A stretch of DNA of 64,000 bases from Xanthomonas sp. SI (GTDB lineage Bacteria; Pseudomonadota; Gammaproteobacteria; Xanthomonadales; Xanthomonadaceae): the NCBI RefSeq assembly GCF_014236855.1, contig NZ_CP051261.1, positions 1,178,001 to 1,242,000 on the forward strand. The letters run 5' to 3'. Below are positions 32,757-40,565 of this stretch, piece after piece. Below the pieces are notes generated by a model. It saw only the letters and a list, made by a program, of their open reading frames with translations, ran no database searches and was not told the DNA's origin. The position numbers were made by a program, and so were the translations under genes. The first letter of the stretch is position 1. Each line of letters begins with the position of its first letter.

Positions 32757-33716
32757 TTACGGCAGCCCGGCCAGCCAGTCGTCGTCGGAGCCTTCGTTGA
32801 TGTCGGCGAACAGCGGAGTGGAGAAGTAGCGTTCGCCGGTGTCGGGCAGCATCGCCAGGATCACCGAGCCGGGGGCCGCGGTCTCGGCCACGCGCAGCGC
32901 GGTGGCCACGGTGCCGCCGCCGGAGATGCCGGTGAAGATGCCTTCCTCGGCGGCAAGACGGCGCGAGACGGAGATCGCGTCGGTGTCCTCCACGCTCAGC
33001 ACTTCGTCGTAGACCTCGCGGTTGAGTACCTCGGGCACGAAGTCCGGGGTCCAGCCCTGGATCTTGTGCGGCTTCCATTCCTGGCCCTGCAGCAAGGCGG
33101 CGCCGGCCGGCTCGGTGGCGGTGATGCGGACGTCCGGACGGGCAACGCGCAGCACTTCGCCGACGCCGGTGAGGGTGCCGCCGGTGCCCCAGCCGCTGAC
33201 GAAATGGTCGAGCCGGCGGCCGGCGAAATCGCGCAGGATTTCCGCGGCGGTGGTGCTGCGGTGGTAGGCCGGGTTGGCCGGGTTGGCGAACTGGCGGGCC
33301 AGGAACCAGCCATGCTGCTGGGCCAGTTCCTCGGCCTTGCGCACCATGCCGCTGCCGCGCTCGGCGGCCGGGGTCAGGATCACCTTGGCGCCGTACGCGC
33401 GCATCAGCTTGCGGCGCTCGATCGAGAAGGTCTCCACCATCGTCGCCACGAACTTGTAGCCGCGCGCGGCGGCGACCATCGCCAGGGCCACGCCGGTGTT
33501 GCCGGAGGTGGCTTCGACGATGGTGTCGCCGGGCTTGAGCAGGCCCTTGGCCTCGGCGTCGAGCACGATCGCCAGCGCCAGCCGGTCCTTGACCGAACCG
33601 CCGGGATTGAACGCCTCGACCTTGACGTACAGTTCGACCTGCGCGGGCGGCAGGCGATGCAGCTTGACGATCGGGGTGTGGCCGATGGTGTCGAGGATGT
33701 TGTCGTAGATGGCCAT
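32757..33716 (-). CDS. cysK: Cysteine synthase A (O-acetylserine sulfhydrylase)
   Basis: A 319-residue PLP enzyme joining sulfide and O-acetylserine to form cysteine. It has the PLP lysine Lys43 in NPGGSVKDRLAL, the substrate loop EATSGNTGVALAM (about 67-79), the phosphate-binding GWGTGGTLTGVGEVL (about 173-187), and TGISGGGTVATAL. Length is normal. It follows cysG by 29 bp on the same strand, so the pair is probably one operon linking siroheme synthesis for sulfite reductase to cysteine formation. A REP array lies just downstream. Confidence 0.96.
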   Translation of the reverse strand: MAIYDNILDTIGHTPIVKLHRLPPAQVELYVKVEAFNPGGSVKDRLALAIVLDAEAKGLLKPGDTIVEATSGNTGVALAMVAAARGYKFVATMVETFSIERRKLMRAYGAKVILTPAAERGSGMVRKAEELAQQHGWFLARQFANPANPAYHRSTTAAEILRDFAGRRLDHFVSGWGTGGTLTGVGEVLRVARPDVRITATEPAGAALLQGQEWKPHKIQGWTPDFVPEVLNREVYDEVLSVEDTDAISVSRRLAAEEGIFTGISGGGTVATALRVAETAAPGSVILAMLPDTGERYFSTPLFADINEGSDDDWLAGLP

Positions 33717-33745
33717 GCGCAGGGTCTCCGGAAAAGGGATGCGGG

Positions 33746-34963
33746 TCAGGCGGCGTGGGCCAGGGTAGGCACGGCCGGCTTCGGGAAAGGTGAGGGCGGC
33801 GCGGTCAGCGGCGCGGCGCCGAACCAGTGCAGGGTGCTCGCCAGCGCGGCCACCTCACCCAGGATCAGCAGCGCCGGCGAACGCACCTGGTGCGCGCGGG
33901 CGGTGTCGGGCAGGTCGGCCAGGGTGCCGACCACCACCCGCTGCTGCGGGCGCGAGCCGTTTTCCACCAGGGCGAACGGGGTGTCGGCGGCGCGGCCGGC
34001 GCGCAGCAGGCGTTCGCGCACCGTGTCCAGCCCGGCCACGCCCATGTACACCGCCAGGGTCTGCCGTTCCTGCGCCAGCGCGGCCCAGTCCAGCGTATCG
34101 AAGGATTCCTTGCAGTGCGCGGTGGCCAGGCGCAGCGACTGCGCGTGCTCGCGATGGGTCAGCGGGATGCCGGCGTAGGCCGCGCAGGCCAGCGCCGCGG
34201 TGATGCCCGGCACCACCGCGTAGGGCACGCCGTGCGCGCGCAGATATTCCAGTTCCTCGCCGCCGCGGCCGAACACGAATGGATCGCCGCCTTTCAGCCG
34301 CACTACGCGGCGCCCGCGCCGCGCGTGTTCGAGCATCAGGGCGTGGATCTGTTCCTGGCGCACGCTGTGGCCGCTGGCCGATTTGCCGACTTCGATCCGC
34401 TCGGCGGTGCCCGGCAGCAGCTCCAGGATCGCGGCGCTGACCAGGCGGTCGTGCAGGACCACATCGGCGCTGCGCAGCGCGCGCAGCGCGTTGAGCGTCA
34501 GCAGGCCGGGATCGCCGGGGCCGGCCCCGACCAAGGTCACCGTGCCGGGACGGATCGCGTGCGTCTGCGCTGCAGCGACGGATGCGCCGATGCCGTCGCC
34601 GGTGTCGTCAGCCGACGGCGTGGCTGCGACCGTATCGGCTGTGCCTAATGCGTCCTGCGCCAGCACCCGCTGCGCGGCGGCCGCCTGCAGCGCCTGCCGG
34701 TTCAGCGTTGGGTCGTCGCTGGCGGCGACCATGTACCACACCTCGTCCAGCCAAGCGCCATCGAAACGGCCGCGCAGCCACTGGACACGTCCGGCATCGG
34801 CCCAGGCCTGCAGCGCCGGAGTCAGTGCTGGCGCACCCAGCCGCGGCAGAGCGCCAGCCGCGAGCAGCGCCTGTACCTGGCGCTCGGCGGCGGCACCGCC
34901 GCCGACCACCAGCACGGGCCGCTCGCGTAGGTCCGGATACAACGCAATCGGGGCAGGGCTCAC
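33746..34963 (-). CDS. cysG: Siroheme synthase CysG with missing central region
   Basis: 405 residues against about 457 for the usual trifunctional CysG. The N-terminal Rossmann part is present ([20 protein letters not shown], about 16-35, through [20 protein letters not shown] near 94). A low-complexity linker then replaces the segment that in CysG holds the catalytic Asp and the dimerisation/ferrochelatase region. The SUMT methyltransferase domain is complete ([20 protein letters not shown] about 141; [37 protein letters not shown]). Uroporphyrinogen-III methylation is thus expected; precorrin-2 oxidation and iron insertion are doubtful. The start is GTG at 34963. It is divergent from cysB and precedes cysK. 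Confidence 0.85.
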   Translation of the reverse strand: MSPAPIALYPDLRERPVLVVGGGAAAERQVQALLAAGALPRLGAPALTPALQAWADAGRVQWLRGRFDGAWLDEVWYMVAASDDPTLNRQALQAAAAQRVLAQDALGTADTVAATPSADDTGDGIGASVAAAQTHAIRPGTVTLVGAGPGDPGLLTLNALRALRSADVVLHDRLVSAAILELLPGTAERIEVGKSASGHSVRQEQIHALMLEHARRGRRVVRLKGGDPFVFGRGGEELEYLRAHGVPYAVVPGITAALACAAYAGIPLTHREHAQSLRLATAHCKESFDTLDWAALAQERQTLAVYMGVAGLDTVRERLLRAGRAADTPFALVENGSRPQQRVVVGTLADLPDTARAHQVRSPALLILGEVAALASTLHWFGAAPLTAPPSPFPKPAVPTLAHAA

Positions 34964-35011
34964 GGCGGTCGCAACGCAGGAAGGAGGTGGGAGGGGTGAC
35001 CGTAGCGCCGG

Positions 35012-35068
35012 CTTATAGCCTCCGGAAATGACTTCATGCCTCTACCAGATAGCTTTCGGTTATAAGGT
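35012..35068. promoter_or_regulatory. Possible CysB site(s) between cysG and cysB
   Basis: CTTATA (35012-35017) and TATAAG (35061-35066) form an inverted pair within an AT-richer stretch, the second inside GGTTATAAGG. The cysJ/cysD promoter region also holds GGTTAT and CTTAT sequences. Assignment to CysB is inference. Confidence 0.4.
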
Positions 35069-35131
35069 GAGAGGCCCATTTCCACTACAGTCGTGGCTGC
35101 TCCCGCCAGGCGGCGCCTCGCCCTCGTTCCG

Positions 35132-36115
35132 ATGACGCTGACCCAACTCCGCTACCTCGTCGCCATCGCCGATGCCGATCTCAACATCACCCTGGCCGCG
35201 GCGCGCGTGCACGCCACCCAGCCGGGGCTGTCCAAGCAGCTCAAGCAACTGGAGGACGAACTCGGTTTCCTGCTGTTCGTGCGCAAGGGCCGCAGCCTGG
35301 AGACGGTGACCCCGGCCGGCCGCGAAGTGATCGAGCGCGCCCGCGCGGTGCTGGCCGAGGCCAACAACATCCGCACCTATGCCGCCAACCAGCGCCGCGA
35401 GAGCCAGGGCCAGCTGACCCTGACCACCACCCACACCCAGGCGCGCTTCGTGCTGCCGCCGGCGGTGGCGCAGATCAAGCAGGCGTATCCGCAGGTCAGC
35501 GTGCATCTGCAGCAGGCCGCCGAGAGCGCGGCGCTGGACCTGCTCAGCCAGGGCGATGCCGATATCGCCATCGTCAGCACCGCCGGCAGCGAGCCGGGCG
35601 CCGGCATCGCGGTGCCGCTGTACCGCTGGCGGCGGCTGGTGCTGGTGCCGCGCGGGCATGCGCTGGACGTGCCCAAGCGGGTGCCGGACATGGCTGCGTT
35701 GGCGGTGCAGCCGCTGATCAGCTACGAATCCTCGACCCGCTCCGGCTCCTCGCTGCAGCGCGCCTTCGCCCGGCTCGGGCTGGAGCCGAGTATCGCGCTG
35801 ACCGCGCTCGACGCCGACCTGATCAAGACCTACGTGCGCGCCGGCCTCGGCGTCGGCCTGCTGGCGGAAATGGCGGTGCATGCCGGCGACACCGACCTGC
35901 GCGCCTGGCCGGCGCCGCCGGAGATCCCCGAGTGCATCGCCTGGGCGGTGCTGCCGCGCGACCGCGTGCTGCGCGACTACGCGCTGGAACTGGTGCACGT
36001 GCTGGCGCCGCAGATCGACACCCGCGACCTGCGCCGGGTCATGGAAGGCAACCAGGAACCGGACTGGCCGACCCCGCCGAGCTGGGAAGAGCTGACCCAG
36101 ACCATCACCAGCTGA
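35132..36115 (+). CDS. cysB: LysR-family sulfur regulator, CysB-like
   Basis: 327 residues. The N-terminal winged helix (MTLTQLRYLVAIADADLNIT, then HATQPGLSKQLKQLEDELGF) and the long substrate-binding domain match the CysB/Cbl branch of LysR regulators: TTTHTQARFVLPPAVAQIKQ near 98-117 and ISYESSTRSGSSLQRAFARL near 198-217. CysB activates cys genes with N-acetylserine as inducer. The start at 35132 gives the standard MTLTQLRY N-terminus; an in-frame GTG lies 39 nt upstream. Its place beside cysG-cysK supports the name. Confidence 0.92.
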   Translation: MTLTQLRYLVAIADADLNITLAAARVHATQPGLSKQLKQLEDELGFLLFVRKGRSLETVTPAGREVIERARAVLAEANNIRTYAANQRRESQGQLTLTTTHTQARFVLPPAVAQIKQAYPQVSVHLQQAAESAALDLLSQGDADIAIVSTAGSEPGAGIAVPLYRWRRLVLVPRGHALDVPKRVPDMAALAVQPLISYESSTRSGSSLQRAFARLGLEPSIALTALDADLIKTYVRAGLGVGLLAEMAVHAGDTDLRAWPAPPEIPECIAWAVLPRDRVLRDYALELVHVLAPQIDTRDLRRVMEGNQEPDWPTPPSWEELTQTITS

Positions 36116-36310
36116 GCGGCGGCGCGACGGCGTCTTCGCCGCGCCTGGCGCTGGCCGCTCCGCTCGGACGGCATCCGCAGCGGCGATCGCCGACGGCGCC
36201 GCGCAAACGACGCGCTCGTCGCTGCGCGCTAAAAAGCCGCGCGGTTGGGCTTGCCATTGCCATCGTCGCGCGCGGCCGCTACGGTGCGCGCTCTTTTAGC
36301 CGAAACAAGG

Positions 36311-36904
36311 ATGTCCATGCACCCCGTCCTCCAGCAGAACCTGTTCTTCGTCAAGGAGCAGGTCGGCATGTTCAAGGCCGCCAACAACTACGACGTGTTC
36401 GATCCGCAGAGCAACCAGCAGGTGCTCGAGTGCCGCGAGCCGAACTTGGGCGTGTTCACCAAGATCTTCCGGTTCACCGACTACAAGCGCATGACCCCGT
36501 TCCAGGTCGAAGTGCGCACGCCGAACGGGCAGAAGGTGCTGACGGTCAAGCGCGGGTTTTCGCTGTTCCTGTCCAAGGTCGAGGTGCTGGACGAGCACGA
36601 TCGCCTGGTCGGTTCCTTCAGCCAGAAGTTCTTCTCCATCGGCGGCAAGTTCGACGTGCTCGATGCACGCGAGAAGCTGGTGTGCACGCTGCGCGGCAAG
36701 TGGACCAGCTGGGATTTCCGCTTCGTGCAGGGCGAGCGCGAACTGGCGCGTGTATCCAAGAAGTGGGCCGGGCTGGGCAAGGAGCTGTTCACCTCGGCCG
36801 ACAACTACATGCTCGCGATCGAGAACGCGGTGCCGGCCGAGGACGACGTGCGCATCCTGATCATGGCCGCGGTGCTGTGCATCGACATGGTGCTGAAGGA
36901 ATAA
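36311..36904 (+). CDS. LURP-one / scramblase-related (Tubby-like fold) protein
   Basis: A 197-residue protein resembling the LURP-one-related/phospholipid-scramblase-like family: an N-terminal segment HPVLQQNLFFVKEQVGMFKA, then alternating beta strands (NYDVFDPQSNQQVLECREPN, KIFRFTDYKRMTPFQVEV), and a hydrophobic C-terminal helix (VRILIMAAVLCIDMVLKE) characteristic of the fold's central helix. There is no signal peptide. AAGG at 36307-36310 is better placed for ATG 36317 (MHPVLQQ) than for ATG 36311, so the protein may be two residues shorter. Function in bacteria is unknown. It is convergent with the histidine kinase gene downstream. Confidence 0.8.
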   Translation: MSMHPVLQQNLFFVKEQVGMFKAANNYDVFDPQSNQQVLECREPNLGVFTKIFRFTDYKRMTPFQVEVRTPNGQKVLTVKRGFSLFLSKVEVLDEHDRLVGSFSQKFFSIGGKFDVLDAREKLVCTLRGKWTSWDFRFVQGERELARVSKKWAGLGKELFTSADNYMLAIENAVPAEDDVRILIMAAVLCIDMVLKE

Positions 36905-36948
36905 CCCACAGTGCCGCGCGCGCTACGGCGCGCGCGGTGCGGCCGCGC

Positions 36949-38157
36949 TCAGGCGTTGGTCGCGCTCGCCAGCGGCAGCGTTACCGAGAAGCGGCTGCCC
37001 TGGCCCGGGCGGCTGCGCACCTCGACGCTGCAGCCCAGCGTTTCGGCAGTGCGGCGTACGATCCACAGCCCCAGGCCGAGGCCTTCGCTGCGCGGATCGG
37101 CCTGGCGGAAGGCCTGGAACAGGTGGCGCAGGCTGTCGGCGTCCATGCCGATGCCGCTGTCGATGATCTCCACCACCACCTGGTCTCGGCGGCGTCGGCA
37201 GCCGATCAGCACCGAGCCGTGCTCGGTGTACTTGACCGCGTTGCCGAGCAGGTTGCCGAGCAAGGTGGCCAGCAGCGTGGCGTGGCTGCGCACGCGCAGC
37301 GTGGTCGGCACGTAGCGCAGCCGCAGTCCCTTCGCCGCGGCCTGCGGCCGCCAGGTGTCCAGGATCGGGCCGAGCAGGTCGGCCAGGGCGACGTCGCGCA
37401 GCACCGGCAGGCTGTGCTCGCCGCCAACGACCGCGCTGGCGGCGAGCTCGTCCAGGCCGGCGGCGACCTGGTTCAGCGCCTTGCGCGCCTCGTCCAGCGG
37501 CACGCCGCTGACCGCGTCGAGCTGGCGCTGGACCTTGGCCAGCGCATAAGAGGCGGTGCGCAGCGGCGTCTTCAGGTCGTGGCCGGCGATGGCCAGCAGG
37601 CGGCTGCGGTAGTGGTTGGATTCCTGCGCCAGCGCCAGCGCCTTGCGCAGTTCCAGCTGCGCCATCGCCTGCCGCGCTAGCGCGCGCAGCGCTTCGATCT
37701 GGTCGTAGGTCAGCTGCCGTGCGCGCCGGTCGAGCACGCAGACCGTGCCCAGCGGCAGGCCGTCGGAGGTCTTCAGCAAGGCGCCGGCGTAGAAGTGCAG
37801 GCGTTCTGCGCCGGTGACCAGCGGATTGGAGGCGAAGCGCGGATCCTCGCGCGTATCCGGTACCAGCAGCAGGTCGTCCTCGAGCAGCGCATGCGCGCAG
37901 ATCGAGGTGGCCAGCGGCGTTTCCCTGGCGCCCAGGCCGATCTCGCTCTTGAACCACTGCCGCTCGCTATCGATCAGGTTGACCACCGCGATCGGGGTCT
38001 GGCAGATCATCGCGGCCAGGCGGGTGATGTCGTCGAAGGCCGGCTCGCGCGGCGTGTCCAGGATCGCGTAGCTATGCAGCGCGTCCAGGCGCAGCGTTTC
38101 GTTGCCGGGCTTGGCGGCGCAATAGACCGGGCCGGCAGCGGATGCGACGGAAGACAT
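36949..38157 (-). CDS. GAF-domain sensor histidine kinase
   Basis: A 402-residue soluble hybrid-less histidine kinase. A GAF domain (about 20-175) has RLDALHSYAILDTPREPAFD, then CQTPIAVVNLIDSERQWFKS and ICAHALLEDDLLLVPDTRED, a type common in redox- or light-linked sensors. HisKA has IAGHDLKTPLRTASYALAKV (about 195-214). The HATPase has NLLGNAVKYTEHGSVLIG, DSGIGMD and GLGLGLWIVRRTAETLGC. No membrane segment and no adjacent response regulator; an orphan kinase. The ligand cannot be read from sequence. The FMN-reductase gene arsH ends 68 bp before it on the same strand, probably as a separate unit. Confidence 0.9.
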   Translation of the reverse strand: MSSVASAAGPVYCAAKPGNETLRLDALHSYAILDTPREPAFDDITRLAAMICQTPIAVVNLIDSERQWFKSEIGLGARETPLATSICAHALLEDDLLLVPDTREDPRFASNPLVTGAERLHFYAGALLKTSDGLPLGTVCVLDRRARQLTYDQIEALRALARQAMAQLELRKALALAQESNHYRSRLLAIAGHDLKTPLRTASYALAKVQRQLDAVSGVPLDEARKALNQVAAGLDELAASAVVGGEHSLPVLRDVALADLLGPILDTWRPQAAAKGLRLRYVPTTLRVRSHATLLATLLGNLLGNAVKYTEHGSVLIGCRRRRDQVVVEIIDSGIGMDADSLRHLFQAFRQADPRSEGLGLGLWIVRRTAETLGCSVEVRSRPGQGSRFSVTLPLASATNA

Positions 38158-38225
38158 GCGAGCGGCTCGGCGGCGGTAAGTCCCTCAGTCTAGGGTACCG
38201 GGCACACATCTCGACGACGCCGTCT

Positions 38226-38963
38226 TCACGTCGGCGCAACGACCGCAGGCGGTGCCGCGCCCGACGCCGCGGCCAGTGAATCGGTGCCCGGCCGGCGTTC
38301 GCTGTAGCGGTCGACCAGGTACGGCGCCAGGTCGCGGGTGAGCAGGGTGAACTTGAGCAGTTCCTCCATCACGTCCACCAGCCGGTCGTAATAGGGCGAG
38401 GGGCGCATCCGTCCGGGGCTGTCGAATTCCTGCCAGGCCTTGGCCACCGACGACTGGTTGGGGATGGTCAGCAGGCGCATCCAGCGGCCGAGCACGCGCA
38501 TCTGGTTGAGCGCATTGAACGACTGCGAGCCGCCGGACACCTGCAGCAGCGCCAGGGTCTTGCCCTGGGTGGGGCGCAGCGCGCCCTGGCTGAGCGGGAT
38601 CCAGTCGATCTGCGCCTTGAGCACGCCGCTCATCGCGCCGTGCCGTTCCGGCGACGACCAGACCATGCCCTCGCTCCACAGGGTCAGCTCGCGCAGTTCC
38701 TGCACTTTCGCATCGCTGTCGGGGGCGGCGTCGGGCAGCGGCAGGCCGCGCGGATCGAACAGGCGCGTGTCCGCGCCCATCGCCTGCAGCAGCCGCGCCG
38801 CTTCCAGCGCCAGCAGCTTGCTGTAGGAGCGCTCGCGCAAGGAGCCGTACAGCAGCAGGATGCGCGGCGCATGCGTGGCGCGGATGGCGCCCAGCGCCAG
38901 CGGATCCGGGCGCACGAACGCGGCCGGGTCCAGGTTCGGCAGCTCGGACAGGTCAACCGACAT
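38226..38963 (-). CDS. arsH: ArsH, NADPH-dependent FMN reductase (organoarsenical oxidase)
   Basis: A 245-residue flavodoxin-like protein of the ArsH family, which oxidises trivalent organoarsenicals and reduces FMN with NADPH. Characteristic sequence: [20 protein letters not shown] near 34-53 (FMN phosphate loop), [20 protein letters not shown] near 99-118, and [21 protein letters not shown] start it at [10 protein letters not shown] (38963), which overlaps the arsC stop by 11 nt; an ATG at 38978 is also in frame. It is last in arsR-arsC-arsH. ArsH differs from generic NAD(P)H-FMN reductases by these sequences. Confidence 0.93.
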   Translation of the reverse strand: MSVDLSELPNLDPAAFVRPDPLALGAIRATHAPRILLLYGSLRERSYSKLLALEAARLLQAMGADTRLFDPRGLPLPDAAPDSDAKVQELRELTLWSEGMVWSSPERHGAMSGVLKAQIDWIPLSQGALRPTQGKTLALLQVSGGSQSFNALNQMRVLGRWMRLLTIPNQSSVAKAWQEFDSPGRMRPSPYYDRLVDVMEELLKFTLLTRDLAPYLVDRYSERRPGTDSLAAASGAAPPAVVAPT

Positions 38964-39378
38964 GGCGGCCGTCCGCATCGATCAGGGGGGCGCCGTCTTC
39001 CTTGGCGAAGGCGCCGCGCTGCGGCGAGGGCAGGATCTCCAGTACCGTTTCTGACGGCCGGCACAGGCGCGTGCCCAGGGCGGTGACCACGATCGGCCGG
39101 TTGATCAGGATGGGGTGCTGCAGCATTGCGTCGAGCAGTGCGTCGTCGCTCAGCGTGGGGTCGTCCAGGCCCAGTTCGGCGTAGGGCGTGCCTTTCTGCC
39201 GGATCGCCTCGCGCAGCGGGATGCCCAGCGCCGCGATCAGCGCCTGCAGGGTGGCACGGTCCGGCGGGGTCTTCAGGTATTCGACCACGGTCGGTTCCGC
39301 GCCGCTGTTGCGGATCAGTCCGAGGACATTGCGCGAGGTGCCGCAGGCGGGGTTGTGGTGGATCGTGATGGCGCTCAT
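38953..39378 (-). CDS. arsC: Arsenate reductase (glutaredoxin-dependent)
   Basis: A 141-residue thioredoxin-fold enzyme reducing arsenate to arsenite with glutaredoxin. Catalytic Cys12 lies in [11 protein letters not shown]. The three arsenate-binding arginines of the family have counterparts in [30 protein letters not shown] (two). Length matches E. coli-type ArsC. It lies 35 bp after arsR and overlaps arsH, so the three genes form one operon. Confidence 0.95.
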   Translation of the reverse strand: MSAITIHHNPACGTSRNVLGLIRNSGAEPTVVEYLKTPPDRATLQALIAALGIPLREAIRQKGTPYAELGLDDPTLSDDALLDAMLQHPILINRPIVVTALGTRLCRPSETVLEILPSPQRGAFAKEDGAPLIDADGRHVG

Positions 39379-39413
39379 CGGGGACTCGGTGCGATAGGGA
39401 GGAGGGCGCCGCG

Positions 39414-39746
39414 TTATGGCGTGCGTGCGGCGGCGGGCGCTGCAGCGTCGGGAGAACAGCTGCCGTTGCCGCAGCAGTTCTCGGTCAGGAAGCCGATCAG
39501 CGCGTACATGCGCGCGTAGTCGGCGCGCAGCCGGATCACCCGGCCCTGGCGTTCGTCGGCGATCAGGCCGGCGCCGCGCAGCACGTGCAGGTGCGCGGTC
39601 AGCGTGGCCGCGGGCAGTCCCAATGCGGCGCGCAATTCGCCCACCGCCATGCCGTCCGGCCCGGCCTGGACCAGCGCACGGTAGGCGGCCAGGCGGTGCC
39701 CGTGGGCGAGGGCGCGCAGAGCGGAAACGGTGCTGTCGGCGTTCAT
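39414..39746 (-). CDS. arsR: ArsR-family arsenical repressor with C-terminal Cys cluster
   Basis: A 110-residue winged-helix repressor: MAVGELRAALGLPAATLTAH as helix-turn-helix, LHVLRGAGLIADERQGRVIR as wing. The metalloid site is C-terminal: ENCCGNGSC, with two adjacent Cys and a third four residues on. This resembles the Cys95-96-102 site of Acidithiobacillus ArsR and not the CVCDLC helix site of E. coli ArsR. The ATG at 39746 sits against an AT-rich dyad that is probably its own operator. The open frame continues far upstream without similarity. Confidence 0.93.
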   Translation of the reverse strand: MNADSTVSALRALAHGHRLAAYRALVQAGPDGMAVGELRAALGLPAATLTAHLHVLRGAGLIADERQGRVIRLRADYARMYALIGFLTENCCGNGSCSPDAAAPAAARTP

Positions 39747-39748
39747 CG

Positions 39749-39774
39749 TTTCGATAATTCCAGAAATTACGAAA
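39749..39774 (-). promoter_or_regulatory. ArsR operator dyad
   Basis: An imperfect 26-bp dyad with TTTCG and CGAAA ends and AATT cores lies immediately upstream of the arsR ATG. It is far richer in A+T than its surroundings. ArsR repressors bind such dyads over their own promoters; binding here is inferred. Confidence 0.6.
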
Positions 39775-40086
39775 TGAGGCAAGCGACTGCAGTCAGGTTG
39801 CGGCCGGCATCTGGCGTGCTGTGCCCTGTCGGGTGGGACGCGGGGAGCTAGCGTGCGTCGAGCCTCGCGTGGCATGCGGCAGGCGGGGTTGCTTCGAAGG
39901 CGCCATCCGCTTCGCTCACGCTTCGCGCGCCGCTGCAATGCGGACGAATCAATTGCGGATGACCAAGCCAGCGGATGGAGGACCGTAGTTGGCCTTGGTG
40001 CCCATGGCCGGCGGATGTTCCGCGTGCCGGAAGATGCGCGCTTATGTCGCGTTGGCGTGCCGCGGGGTCTCGACTAGACTGCCGCG
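39775..40086. other. Intergenic region, no gene seen
   Basis: About 310 bp between the divergent arsR and DUF2946 genes. I find no conserved frame, REP palindrome or clear promoter box; the start of the DUF2946 transcript must lie here. Confidence 0.5.
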
Positions 40087-40497
40087 GTGATCCGCCGCCG
40101 CCTGCCAACGTCGTTCTGGGCAACGCTCGCCATGCTGGCGATCGTGCTGATGCTGGCTGCGCCGTTGCTGAGCCGCTGGCAGCAGGCGCGGTCCGGCGAC
40201 TGGGCCGCTGCCGCGGCGAGTGCGCTGTGCACCAGCAGCGGCCTGCAATCGGTGCTTGCGTTGTCTGCGCTGTCGTCGCCTGCCCACGCCGGCGCCCATG
40301 ACGAAGGCGGTATGGCGCACGAACAGGCGTGCGACTACTGCCTGCTGGCCGCGCGCCTGCTGCCCTTGCTGGCTGTGCTGTTGCTGGTGTTGCCGTGGTT
40401 GCGCCCGTACGCGCCGCTGGCCGCGCCGCGCGCGCCGGTGGTGGACTCTGGCGTCTGGCGCGCTCACGCCGCACGCGGGCCTCCTTTGTTCTCCTGA
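40087..40497 (+). CDS. DUF2946 family membrane protein
   Basis: A 136-residue protein with two membrane segments: an N-terminal one (FWATLAMLAIVLMLAAPLL, about 10-28) and one near 88-105 (AARLLPLLAVLLLVLPWL). The short region just before the second helix has His, Glu and a CxxC pair (HEQACDYC), the hallmark of DUF2946, whose members often sit beside TonB-dependent receptors and copper genes. The start at 40087 may be GTG; no other start is obvious. The TonB-dependent receptor follows 68 bp downstream. Function is unknown; metal binding through CxxC/His is inference. Confidence 0.78.
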   Translation: MIRRRLPTSFWATLAMLAIVLMLAAPLLSRWQQARSGDWAAAAASALCTSSGLQSVLALSALSSPAHAGAHDEGGMAHEQACDYCLLAARLLPLLAVLLLVLPWLRPYAPLAAPRAPVVDSGVWRAHAARGPPLFS

Positions 40498-40565
40498 AAC
40501 ACGAACGGCTGTTCTTTCGTGCCGTGGCGTCGCCGCGGTACGTCTTCGTGCTGATGGAGCCATCG

